Notes under the pieces: model-generated
What the model was told of the DNA's origin: nothing
What the model saw: only the letters and a program-made list of their open reading frames with translations
The model's database searches: none
Source of the DNA: Limnochordaceae bacterium
GTDB lineage: Bacteria; Bacillota; Limnochordia; Limnochordales; Geochordaceae
DNA: 64,000 bases
Direction of reading: 5' to 3'
Assembly (NCBI GenBank): GCA_014896295.1
Contig: JADBKR010000008.1
Location: 496,001 to 560,000 of the forward strand
Made by a program: the position numbers and the translations under genes
Shown here: piece by piece, positions 34,597 through 42,798 of the stretch
Layout of the letters: each line of letters opens with the position of its first letter
Position numbering within the stretch: position 1 is the stretch's first letter

Positions 34597-36622
34597 TCAG
34601 CCCCCGGCGGCCTCGCCGGCGGCGGGCTTCTTCACGTGCTTCCGGATCGCCCGCACCAGCTCGCAGGCCTGTTCGTAGCGCCCGAAGGAAGGGACGACGT
34701 AAACGCCGGCCACGTAGGGGCTCGCCTCGACGGCCACCTGCAGGGCGACCTCCATGCCCACCTGCTCGGCCGCGTCGCGCGCCTTTTCCAGGGCCCGGCG
34801 GATCCGCTCCGGGATGGAGATCCCGGGCACCTCGTGGTGTAAGTACTCGGCGTGCTGGTAGCTGCGCAGGGGTAGCACCCCGAGGAGCAGCGGGATCGGA
34901 GCGCCTCCCAGGCGGTCGAGCACCCGCAGGAGCGGGTCGAGCTCGAACAGCGGCTGGGTCATGGCAAAGTGGGCGGCCGCCTCGACTTTCTTCCGGAAGC
35001 GCTCGATCTCGGTGTCGAGGTCCCGGGCCGCGGGGCTGAGCGCCACTCCGATGAGGAACTGGGTGGCCTGGCCGATGCTACGGCCGGCCACGTCCACCCC
35101 CTGGTTGAGCTGGGCGAGCACGCGCACCAGTCCGATGGAGTCGATGTCGTACACGGCGCTTGCGTGTGCGTAGTTGCCGAGCCCCGGGGGATCGCCGGTG
35201 AGAGCCAGGATGTTGCGGATACCCATGGCGTGGGCGCCCAGCAGGTCGGCCTGGATGCCCATCAGGTTACGGTCGCGGGTCGTGAAGTGGAGGATGGTCT
35301 CGATCCCGGTCTCGGCCTGGATGAGGTGGGCCGCAGCCAGAGAAGACATGCGGACCTGCGCCATCGGGCTGTCCCCGACGTTGACCGCATCGGCGCCGCT
35401 CTCCCGGATGGAGCGCGCCCCCCCGAGCAGCTTCTGGACCACCGGGCCCCGGGGCGGGTCGAGCTCCACGCTGATGACGAACCGGCGCCCCAGGGCGAGC
35501 GCAAGCCCGGACCGGCCGCCCTGGGCGCTCTCCTCCCGGCCCGGCACCCCGGCGGCCTCGCGCCCGGCAGGCACGGGCCGCCCCTCGTGCGTCGCTCCGG
35601 GCGGGGAGACGACCACCGTCGTGCTCCCGGCGCCCCCGGCCTCGGGAGCGCGCTGCCGCTCGACGCGGGGCGGCCCCTGCATTCCCTGCAGAGCCTGCGC
35701 CCAGTCCGGGGGAAGCGTGTGCCCGAGAGCGTCGAGCGCCTGGCGCATGGCCCGGATGTGGTCGGGCGTCGTGCCACAGCAGCCGCCGACCACTTGCACG
35801 CCGGGCTCTCCCGCGAAACGCCGGGCGAACTCGCCGAAGTACTCGGGGATGGCCACGTAAACGAAACGCCCGCCCACCACGGTTGGCAGTCCCGCGTTGG
35901 GCATGGCGGAGAAGCGTTGGAACGGCCCCCCGGCCTCGCGCAACGCCCGCACCGCATCCAGCACGGGGGCCGGCCCCGACGCCGCAGTTGACTCCGATCA
36001 CTTCGGGCCGCAGCTCCGAAGCGAGCTCGGCCAGCGCGTCCGCCGCCTCTTTGGGGCTGGCGCCGAGCAGGGTGCGGCCTTCGGATGAAAAGCTCATCTC
36101 GGCGATGACGGGCAGCTTCGAGGCCTCCCGGGCTGCCCTCACGGCCAGCACGAGCTCCCGCGGATCCGACATGGTCTCGATGATGAACAGGTCCACCCCG
36201 CCGGCCAGCAGCGCGTCTACCTGCTCCCGGAAGGCGTCCAACGCCGCCTGCTCGCTCAGCGCCCCGATGGGAGCGAGCGGCCTGCCCGTCGGCCCGACAT
36301 CGCCCGCGATCAGCACCGGCACGCCGGCGGTCTCCCGCGCCGCCCGGGCGATCTTGACGCCGGCCACGTTGATGGCCCGCACCTGGTCTTCCAGCCCGTG
36401 GGCCGCGAGCCGCACCCGGTTGGCGCCGAAGGTGTTGGTCGTCACCAGCTCGGCGCCGGCCAGGATGTAGTCGAGGTGCACCCCTCGGACCAGGTCGGGG
36501 TTGGTGAGGTTGAGCGCGTCGAAAGAGCCCTCCAGGGGCGCGCCCCGAGCATAGAGCAGGGTACCCATGGCGCCGTCGGCGAGCAGGATCCGCCCCGACG
36601 CCAGTGCCTGCTCGAAGCTCAT
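34597..36622 (-). pseudogene. Bifunctional homocysteine S-methyltransferase / methylenetetrahydrofolate reductase, frameshifted
   Basis: The N-terminal half (from ATG 36622) is a homocysteine S-methyltransferase domain like the first module of MetH, with ILLADGAMGTLLYARG and the first zinc Cys in IGVNCGVGAGP. The frame is then lost: the rest of the module, with VQVVGGCCGTTPDHI carrying two more zinc cysteines, and the MTHFR domain (FVISVELDPPRGP, ILALTGDPPGLGNY, AAAHFAMTQPLFE) lie in another frame up to 34597. A run of five G at 35965-35969 is one base too long; deleting one restores a continuous 674-codon gene. Such fusions (YitJ-like) make methylene-THF into methyl-THF and transfer the methyl group to homocysteine. 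The gene is either truly broken, a sequencing error, or read by a frameshift. It overlaps the MetE-like gene by four bases. Confidence 0.85.
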
Positions 36623-37590
36623 GCGAGACCCCGCTCGGCTTTCACCTGGCGTACCGCCTCCACCATGTTGCGGAGCTTCGCCTCGGCCTCCTGCCAGGTC
36701 CGCGTCTTGAGGCCGCAATCGGGGTCGATGTACAGCCGCTCCGGGTCGAGCACGTCCAGGGCCCGCTCGATGTTACGCTTGATCTGCTCGACCGGCTCGA
36801 CGACGTGGCTGTGGACGTCCACGACGCCGAGTGCGATCTCCTTGTGCGGACGCTGGCGCCGGAACAGCTCCAGGATGCCGAAGTCGTTGTTGGCCGCCTC
36901 CAGGTCGAGCTGATCCACCGGCAGGTCCAGCATACGCGGGTAGATCTTCTCGAAGTGACCGTAGCAGATGTGCGTGATGGTGTGGGCCGAAAGGCCCTTC
37001 GTGACGATGCCGAGCGCCTCGATGGCAAGCTCGATCTCCTCGGGCCGGGTCGAGATGGCCGGCTCGTCGATCTGGATGTAACGAGCGCCCGCCCGCTCCA
37101 GATCGACGGCCTCCTCGTGGATCACCTCGGCCATCCTGAGCACCAGCGCCCGCCGGGTCGGGTAGTAGTCGTTGAACGACCAGTCGGCCATCGTGTACGG
37201 CCCGGTGAGCATCCCCTTGACCGGCCGGTCGGTCAGGCTCTGCGCAAAGCGGAAGGCCTCGGTGGCCATGGGCTGGCGGCGTTCGATGGGGCCGACGACG
37301 ATGGGCTTGCGATAGTAGCGGTTGCCGTACGAGCGCACCGGGGGGCTGATGGCGAATCCGCCGAGCTGCTCGGCGAAGTAGGTCGTCATGTCGCCCCGCT
37401 CCATCTCGCCGTGCACCAGGATGTCGACGCCGAGCCGCTCCTGCAGGCGGATGCACTCCTCCGTGGCGCGCCGCTCGAGCCGGCCCAGCTCCTCCCGGGA
37501 GATCTCGCCGCGGGAGAAGCGGTTGCGGGCCTGCACCAGGTAGTCCGGTTTGGGGAAGCTCCCCACGCTGGTCGTCCGTAGCGTTGCCAT
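36619..37590 (-). CDS. MetE-like methionine synthase (core MetE, C-terminal domain type)
   Basis: This 323-residue protein corresponds to the catalytic C-terminal barrel of cobalamin-independent methionine synthase. The N-terminal motif VGSFPKPDYL, the substrate region TGPYTMADWS and IQIDEPAIS are family-like. The zinc ligands are present: HICYGHF (His-x-Cys) and DPDCGLKTR (last Cys). Single-domain core MetE proteins in bacteria and archaea often take methyl groups from methylcobamides or other carriers rather than from methyl-THF glutamates. It is followed by the MetH/MTHFR fusion (four-base overlap) and preceded by a second MetE-like gene. Confidence 0.86.
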   Translation of the reverse strand: MATLRTTSVGSFPKPDYLVQARNRFSRGEISREELGRLERRATEECIRLQERLGVDILVHGEMERGDMTTYFAEQLGGFAISPPVRSYGNRYYRKPIVVGPIERRQPMATEAFRFAQSLTDRPVKGMLTGPYTMADWSFNDYYPTRRALVLRMAEVIHEEAVDLERAGARYIQIDEPAISTRPEEIELAIEALGIVTKGLSAHTITHICYGHFEKIYPRMLDLPVDQLDLEAANNDFGILELFRRQRPHKEIALGVVDVHSHVVEPVEQIKRNIERALDVLDPERLYIDPDCGLKTRTWQEAEAKLRNMVEAVRQVKAERGLA

Positions 37591-37632
37591 GGCTCACTCG
37601 CCACTCTCCCTCTGTCTGCGGCGCGCCCGCGT

Positions 37633-38634
37633 CTACCCGCGGGCCGGCGCGCCGACTGCCAGATCCGCCGCCTCCTTGAGCACCCGCAGCTTCGCCAGAG
37701 CCCGGCTCTGGGGCAAGAACTCCAGCCCGCAGTTGGGGCTGACGGAGATCCGACCCATTCCCATGCGGCGGCCCACCGCCTCGATAGTGCGGGCCAGCTC
37801 GCCGGGCTGCTCGAGCCTCCATTCCCGGCCGTTGACCAGGCCCAAATTGACCGCCCGGGGAAAGCCGTGGGCCGCCAGGTATCCGGCCAGGTCAGGGCCG
37901 CTGGCCAGGTCGAGCCCCACCACGTCCACCATGTCCAGCGCCGCGAGCCGGTCGACCACGCCGGCCCCGTCCCGGAAATAGGTCGCCACCGTGACCGGGA
38001 CGTCGAGGTCTCGGGCCGCTTCCCGCAGCGCCTCCGCCGCCACCTTCCACTCCTCGTCGCTGGCGTCGAACAACAGGGACGGCTCGTCGAACTGGATGGC
38101 CCGCGCCCCAGCTTCGACCAGCGCCCGGGCCTCGAGCTGCAACGCCTGGGCGACGTCCATCGCCAGGTCCTGCCACGACCGGTAGTGCTCGTTGACGCTC
38201 AGCTTCACGAAGGTGAGGGGGCCGGGGAGAGCGACCTTCAGCGCTTTGCGGGCCATGGCCGCCGCCTGGCGCACCTCGTGGGCCAGGGACGACCCGCGCC
38301 ACCAGACCCGGCCTTTGACGACCGGCCTGCGGTAGTAGACGTTGTTGTCGAAGAAGCGGACGAGCCCGCCGATCTCCACGCTACCCAGATCCCGGGCGAA
38401 CGGCGTGACCAGGTCGTCCCAGCGCACCTGCCCGTCCGTCACGAGGTCGACCCCGGCCTCCTCCTGCTCCCGGATCACCCGCTCCACCGTCTGGAGCATG
38501 GCCTCTTCCAGCTCCCGCAGCGAGATCTGGCCCGCCTCGAACTGGTGAATGGCCCGGCGAATGTTGGGTCCCCCGCCCGCCTCGGGCAGTTTGGGATAGC
38601 TGCCAATGACCGTGACCTGCACGGCGCCCCTCAC
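37633..38634 (-). CDS. MetE-like protein lacking part of the zinc site
   Basis: This 333-residue relative of core MetE has VIGSYPKLPEAGG at the N-terminus, IQFDEPSLLFDAS, and VSPNCGLEFLP near the C-terminus, which keeps one Cys of the zinc site. Where its neighbour has His-x-Cys, it has VTVATYFRDG, so two ligands are missing. It may be a methyl-donor partner, a different methyltransferase, or a regulatory paralogue. It ends 43 bases before the next MetE-like gene and starts 12 bases after rfaE2, in one operon. A GTG at 38622 is an alternative start. Confidence 0.8.
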   Translation of the reverse strand: MRGAVQVTVIGSYPKLPEAGGGPNIRRAIHQFEAGQISLRELEEAMLQTVERVIREQEEAGVDLVTDGQVRWDDLVTPFARDLGSVEIGGLVRFFDNNVYYRRPVVKGRVWWRGSSLAHEVRQAAAMARKALKVALPGPLTFVKLSVNEHYRSWQDLAMDVAQALQLEARALVEAGARAIQFDEPSLLFDASDEEWKVAAEALREAARDLDVPVTVATYFRDGAGVVDRLAALDMVDVVGLDLASGPDLAGYLAAHGFPRAVNLGLVNGREWRLEQPGELARTIEAVGRRMGMGRISVSPNCGLEFLPQSRALAKLRVLKEAADLAVGAPARG

Positions 38635-38645
38635 TCCTCTCCTCC

Positions 38646-39146
38646 TCAGGCCGGGGGCTCGCTACCCGCTCGAATGCGCTCGATGAGGGCCGTGGTGGAG
38701 CGCCCTGCTTCCAGCGGCACCAGCACCAGGCGTGCGCCCGCTTCGCGAAGCGCCTCACGCTCCGGCAGCCCCTCCGGCGTGTAATCGGCCCCTTTGACGT
38801 AGACGTCGGGGCGGATGGCCAGGACCAGCGTACTGGCGGTCGGCTCGCCGAAGAGCACGACCCGGTCGACCGCCCGCAGCGCCGCCACCAGCCTGGCCCG
38901 CTCGTCCTGCGGGACGATGGGCCTGCCCGCCCCCTTCAACCGCCGTACGCTTTCGTCGGTGTTGACGCCGACGATGAGCGCGTCGGCCAGCGCCCTTGCC
39001 TTCTCCAGGACGGTGACGTGCCCGGCGTGGAGCAGGTCGAAGCAGCCGTTGGTGAGGGCCACCCTCCCCCCGCCGCGGCGAATCTCCCGGGCAAATGCCA
39101 CCGCCTGCTCCAGCGTGACGACCCGGCCGGCCCCGCCCGGCTCCAC
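38646..39146 (-). CDS. rfaE2: D-glycero-beta-D-manno-heptose 1-phosphate adenylyltransferase
   Basis: This 166-residue cytidylyltransferase-like protein matches the C-terminal half of HldE. Key motifs are VALTNGCFDLLHAGHVTVLEK (nucleotide-binding HxGH region), VGVNTDESVRRLKG, YVKGADYTPE, and the C-terminal GRSTTALIERI. It makes ADP-heptose from heptose 1-phosphate for glycan synthesis. It lies four bases after rfaE1. Confidence 0.92.
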   Translation of the reverse strand: MEPGGAGRVVTLEQAVAFAREIRRGGGRVALTNGCFDLLHAGHVTVLEKARALADALIVGVNTDESVRRLKGAGRPIVPQDERARLVAALRAVDRVVLFGEPTASTLVLAIRPDVYVKGADYTPEGLPEREALREAGARLVLVPLEAGRSTTALIERIRAGSEPPA

Positions 39147-39150
39147 GGCG

Positions 39151-40230
39151 CTACCGGCCCTCCTGGGGCATCGGAAGCGCGTACACCTCCGGCGCCCACG
39201 CCTCCAGCGCTTCCCGCACTTCTCCGGCGCTCACCGTGGCCACGCCGCGCTTGGCGACCACGAGCCCTGCCGCCACGTCGGCCAGCAGCGCCGCCGCCAC
39301 GGCGTGCTCCTCTCCGACCGTGAGGCCCAGCGCCAGCGCGGAGATCACCGTGTCGCCGGCGCCCGAGACATCATACACTTCACGCGGCCGGTACGCCATG
39401 AGCCGCAAAGGCCTGCGGCCGTCGCGAAAGAAAAGGGACATCCCCTCCTCGCCGCGGGTCAGCACCAGCAGGCGCACGTCGAGTTTGGCCAGAAGCTTTT
39501 GACCTGCTTCCACGAAGTCCTGCTCTACCCGCAAGGGGCGCCCCACGGCGTGCTCGGCCTCTCCCGTATTGGGGGTGGCGGCGAACGCGCCCCCGAAATC
39601 GAGCAAACGGTAGCGGGAATCCACGACCACCGGCGCGCCCCTGGCTTTCGCCGCCTCCATCGCCGCGTCCCGGACGGGCGGCGCCAGGGTGCCGGCGCCG
39701 TACTCCGACAGGATCACGGCGTCGGCCCTCGATGCGGCCAGCCTTGCGGCCTCCACCAGCCGGGCCAGCGCCTCTCCGTTCGCGAAGCCCCCCTCCCACC
39801 TGTCCAGGCGCAGCACCTGCTGCCACACCGTCTGCCGGCTGCCCGCCACGAACCGGGTCTTGACCGTCGTCGGCCTGCCGGCGTCCCGGACGAGGGTGTG
39901 GGCGATCCCCTGTTGCTCCATCAGCGCTTCCAGACGGTCCGCCGCCCGATCCTGACCCACGAGCCCCACGAGCTCCACACGGGCGCCGAGGGCCGACGCG
40001 TTGGCCGCCGCGTTGGCGGCTCCGCCCGCCCGCTCCTCGTCCCCTGCCCAGCGCAGGATCAGCACAGGAGCCTCTCGGGCGACCCGCTGGGGCTCGCCGT
40101 AAACGTAGCGGTCGAGGATCGGGTCGCCGATGACCGCGACGAGCCGGCCCTGGGCCCGCTCGAGGAGCGACGCCGCCTGGGAGGCGGCAACGTCGACGCG
40201 CTCACCCGGGGCGGAATGCGTCTCGTTCAA
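39151..40230 (-). CDS. rfaE1: D-glycero-beta-D-manno-heptose-7-phosphate kinase (PfkB family)
   Basis: This 359-residue carbohydrate kinase matches the N-terminal half of HldE. It has VIGDPILDRYVYGEPQRVARE, GGAANAAANASALGARV, and the PfkB signature DVSGAGDTVISALALGL with the catalytic Asp. It phosphorylates heptose 7-phosphate at C1. The two HldE activities are on separate adjacent genes here. It overlaps the upstream membrane-protein gene by 29 bases. Confidence 0.92.
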   Translation of the reverse strand: MNETHSAPGERVDVAASQAASLLERAQGRLVAVIGDPILDRYVYGEPQRVAREAPVLILRWAGDEERAGGAANAAANASALGARVELVGLVGQDRAADRLEALMEQQGIAHTLVRDAGRPTTVKTRFVAGSRQTVWQQVLRLDRWEGGFANGEALARLVEAARLAASRADAVILSEYGAGTLAPPVRDAAMEAAKARGAPVVVDSRYRLLDFGGAFAATPNTGEAEHAVGRPLRVEQDFVEAGQKLLAKLDVRLLVLTRGEEGMSLFFRDGRRPLRLMAYRPREVYDVSGAGDTVISALALGLTVGEEHAVAAALLADVAAGLVVAKRGVATVSAGEVREALEAWAPEVYALPMPQEGR

Positions 40231-41401
40231 GCCTGGTCTCCCTCCGAGCCGACCGGATCCACGGCACGGGTTCGGCGGCGACCCTCGAGCGCCTTCCGCC
40301 GGAGCCGGCGCGCCCGAGCCCGGGCCCGCCCGGCGGTTCGCCCTCGAAAGAGGTCCCCCTCTCGTCCAGCACGCCTCGCAGGGATCGCACGAACATGGCC
40401 CCGCCCACCGCCAGGCTCGCGTAAAACGTGAAGAACCGCCACGCCCCGACGAAGGCGGCGAGACGCCCTCCGGGCAACGCCCCGCGGAACAGGTACGCCA
40501 TCAAGAGCTCGGCCCCGCCGCTCCCGCCGGGCGTGGGGATGAACGCCTGGGCCAGGTTGAAGACGAGCTGCGCGAGGGCCGCGTAGGCCCATTCGATCCG
40601 CGCGCCCAGGCCGATCAAGACGCTCCAGGCGATCGAGAGGTACACGGCCCAGTACACTCCGGTGAGCAGCGTGGCGCTGGCCAGGAGCCAGGGCCGCTTG
40701 ATCACCAGCCGCCGCACGGCGAAGGCGAACCGCAGGCTTTCCCTGGCGCTCCGCGCCAGGGCCCGCTGCACCCATCGCCCGCGCCTCCCCTCCTGCCGCT
40801 TCCCCAGGCGGCGGCGCAGCATCAGGAAGAAGACCGCCAGCCAGCGGGGCCGCCACAGGATCCCGACCACGAACGCGGCCATCAGGGCCAGCGAAAGGAG
40901 CATCAGCAGGCTGAGCGCCGGCGTACTCCCGGCAATCGCTCCGAGCCCTCGCCAGGCGATGACCACCGGCCAGGCGGCGAGCAGCCACAGCACCACCAGT
41001 CCGGAGTCGATCACCGCCACCGCGGTGGCCTGGCCGAAGGTCAACCCTTCCCGGGTGAGCAGGTAGACGAAGACCGGCAGTCCGCCGGTGCTCGTCGGCG
41101 TGACGTGCGACACGAACACGCTCGCCAGGTAGTACCGGAACATCCGCCCGGCCGGCACGCGCACCTCCATCGCGCGGGCCAGCAACTGGGAGCGCCACGT
41201 GCGCAGCTGCCACGCCAGCAGCGTGAGGCCGCCGGCCAGGGCGAGCCACCACGGGTCGACCCAGCCGAGCTGGCGCGTGACATCGTCGCCATCTCTGACC
41301 CATATGAGAAGAGCGGCCACCGAGGCCGCTCCCACCGCCAAAGAGACGGTAACCCCGCGTGCTATGGCCCGCCGGCTGAGGCGGGAAGCCTGGCGCTGCA
41401 C
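40202..41401 (-). CDS. Lysylphosphatidylglycerol synthase-like membrane protein (YbhN/UPF0104)
   Basis: This membrane protein of about 399 residues and seven to eight helices belongs to the LPG_synthase_TM family. Typical features are the ASVFVSHVTPTSTGGLPVFV and AQAFIPTPGGSGGAELLMAYL loops. Members act as flippases or accessory membrane proteins in lipid and glycan export; the catalytic MprF domain is absent. The C-terminal 60 residues are Gly/Arg-rich and probably cytoplasmic. GTG at 41401, with GAGGAG ten bases upstream, is preferred over an in-frame start at 41458. It sits between the heptosyltransferase and rfaE genes. Confidence 0.82.
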   Translation of the reverse strand: MQRQASRLSRRAIARGVTVSLAVGAASVAALLIWVRDGDDVTRQLGWVDPWWLALAGGLTLLAWQLRTWRSQLLARAMEVRVPAGRMFRYYLASVFVSHVTPTSTGGLPVFVYLLTREGLTFGQATAVAVIDSGLVVLWLLAAWPVVIAWRGLGAIAGSTPALSLLMLLSLALMAAFVVGILWRPRWLAVFFLMLRRRLGKRQEGRRGRWVQRALARSARESLRFAFAVRRLVIKRPWLLASATLLTGVYWAVYLSIAWSVLIGLGARIEWAYAALAQLVFNLAQAFIPTPGGSGGAELLMAYLFRGALPGGRLAAFVGAWRFFTFYASLAVGGAMFVRSLRGVLDERGTSFEGEPPGGPGLGRAGSGGRRSRVAAEPVPWIRSARRETRLERDAFRPG

Positions 41402-41405
41402 CGCT

Positions 41406-42677
41406 TCACTGCTCCTCGAACTCGCGTATTTCGTGCGGGGCAGGCATCCGGCGAACACCCAGGAGCCGTCGCCGCCGCCAGGGGTGGGGGCGCTCCCGCC
41501 GGCCCCAGCGCAGCCGCGAAGGTGCCAGCGCCACCATCGCCTCCGGCGGCCAACCGTGGGGCGGAAGGGACGGCGGCCGTCCCAGGGAGCGGAGTGCCCG
41601 CAAGTGCAACCTGTCCAGCTGCCATTCCACGGCCGCCAGCACGTCCCTCGGGGTGATGGCCCGCATGCACTCGGCCGCCCCGTTGATCTGGCACAGGGCA
41701 GGGAAATGCTGGCGGCTCCCGTCGAGCCAGTGGAAGCAGGGACTGCAGGCAGGCGGCCTGCGAACCACGACGTCCAGCGGGCCGAGCGGCCGGAAGTTGT
41801 CCGGGTTGGTCGGTCCGAACAGCGCCACCACCGGCGTCCCCACCGCCACGGCCATGTGCATCGGCGCCGAGTCGTTGCCGATGAAGAGGTCCGACTGCTG
41901 GAGGATGGCCGCCGTCTGCTTGATCCCCGCCTGCCCCGCGACGACCAGGGGCTGGGCCAGGCGAGTCGCCTGGACGATGGCGTGGGCCAGCCCTACGTCG
42001 TCGCGGCCGCCGACCAGGATCACCTGTGCCCCGTACTGGCCCTCCAGGTAGTCGGCCACGTACGCGAAGCCCTCGGCCGGCCACCGCTTGGCCTGGAAAT
42101 GCCGGCCTCCGGGATGGATGGCCACGCGCAGGGGAGGACGGCTGCGGTGCCGGGCCAGCGTCTCGTGAGCCCAGCGGCGGTGCTCGTCGGGAAGCGGCAG
42201 GTCCATGGTCCTCCCGTCGGGCTCAGCCCCCAGCGCCGCCACGACGTCGAGGCAGTAGTCCACCGCGTGGCGCTCGCGCCGGTCGGGCACCCGGACGGTG
42301 TAGGACCATCCCAGCGTCTGGCTGTTGAAGCCTGCCCGCACCGACGCGCCCGTGAAGAGGGTCAACCAGCTGCCCACGTGGGACAGCGCCACGACCGCAT
42401 CGAAGTCCTCCTCGACCAGCTCCGACAGGATCCGGGGTAGCTTGAGCGGCCCCGGGCAGGTGATGAGCCGGTCGAGGTGCGGGTTACCCTCGAGAATCTC
42501 CCGGTTGGAGGACCAGGTCAGGTCGGCGATGTGAGCGCCGGGAAACCGCCGGCGGAGCGCGCGGATGGCCGGCGTCCCGAACAGGGTGTCTCCCAGGGGA
42601 CACAGCTGGATGACCAGGATCTTGCGAATGGCCGGGGCCGGGAGGCGTTGTGCACCTGGCCCTGTCGGATCCGGCAT
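41406..42677 (-). CDS. Glycosyltransferase family 9 (heptosyltransferase-like)
   Basis: This 423-residue GT-B glycosyltransferase resembles the LPS core heptosyltransferases. It has KILVIQLCPLGDTLFGTPAI at the N-terminus, VAIHPGGRHFQAKRWP at the linker to the donor domain, and LFIGNDSAPMHMAVAVGTPV (the GxDSxxMH donor-sugar motif) plus ALFGPTNPDNFRPLG. The genes that follow make ADP-heptose, which supports heptose as donor. GGAGGGG precedes the ATG. It is probably the first gene of a seven-gene operon. A positively charged tail of about 55 residues after the GT fold is unusual. Confidence 0.9.
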   Translation of the reverse strand: MPDPTGPGAQRLPAPAIRKILVIQLCPLGDTLFGTPAIRALRRRFPGAHIADLTWSSNREILEGNPHLDRLITCPGPLKLPRILSELVEEDFDAVVALSHVGSWLTLFTGASVRAGFNSQTLGWSYTVRVPDRRERHAVDYCLDVVAALGAEPDGRTMDLPLPDEHRRWAHETLARHRSRPPLRVAIHPGGRHFQAKRWPAEGFAYVADYLEGQYGAQVILVGGRDDVGLAHAIVQATRLAQPLVVAGQAGIKQTAAILQQSDLFIGNDSAPMHMAVAVGTPVVALFGPTNPDNFRPLGPLDVVVRRPPACSPCFHWLDGSRQHFPALCQINGAAECMRAITPRDVLAAVEWQLDRLHLRALRSLGRPPSLPPHGWPPEAMVALAPSRLRWGRRERPHPWRRRRLLGVRRMPAPHEIREFEEQ

Positions 42678-42798
42678 CCGTTCCCCTCCGGTCCTTGCCT
42701 GCCCGAAAACCCGCCATCAGCTTAGCATGGCCCTCCCTGCGCGACAACCCGGGGATGGGAGCGGATGCCAGCCCCTCCCGGGCCGCAGCGCTTCTCCT

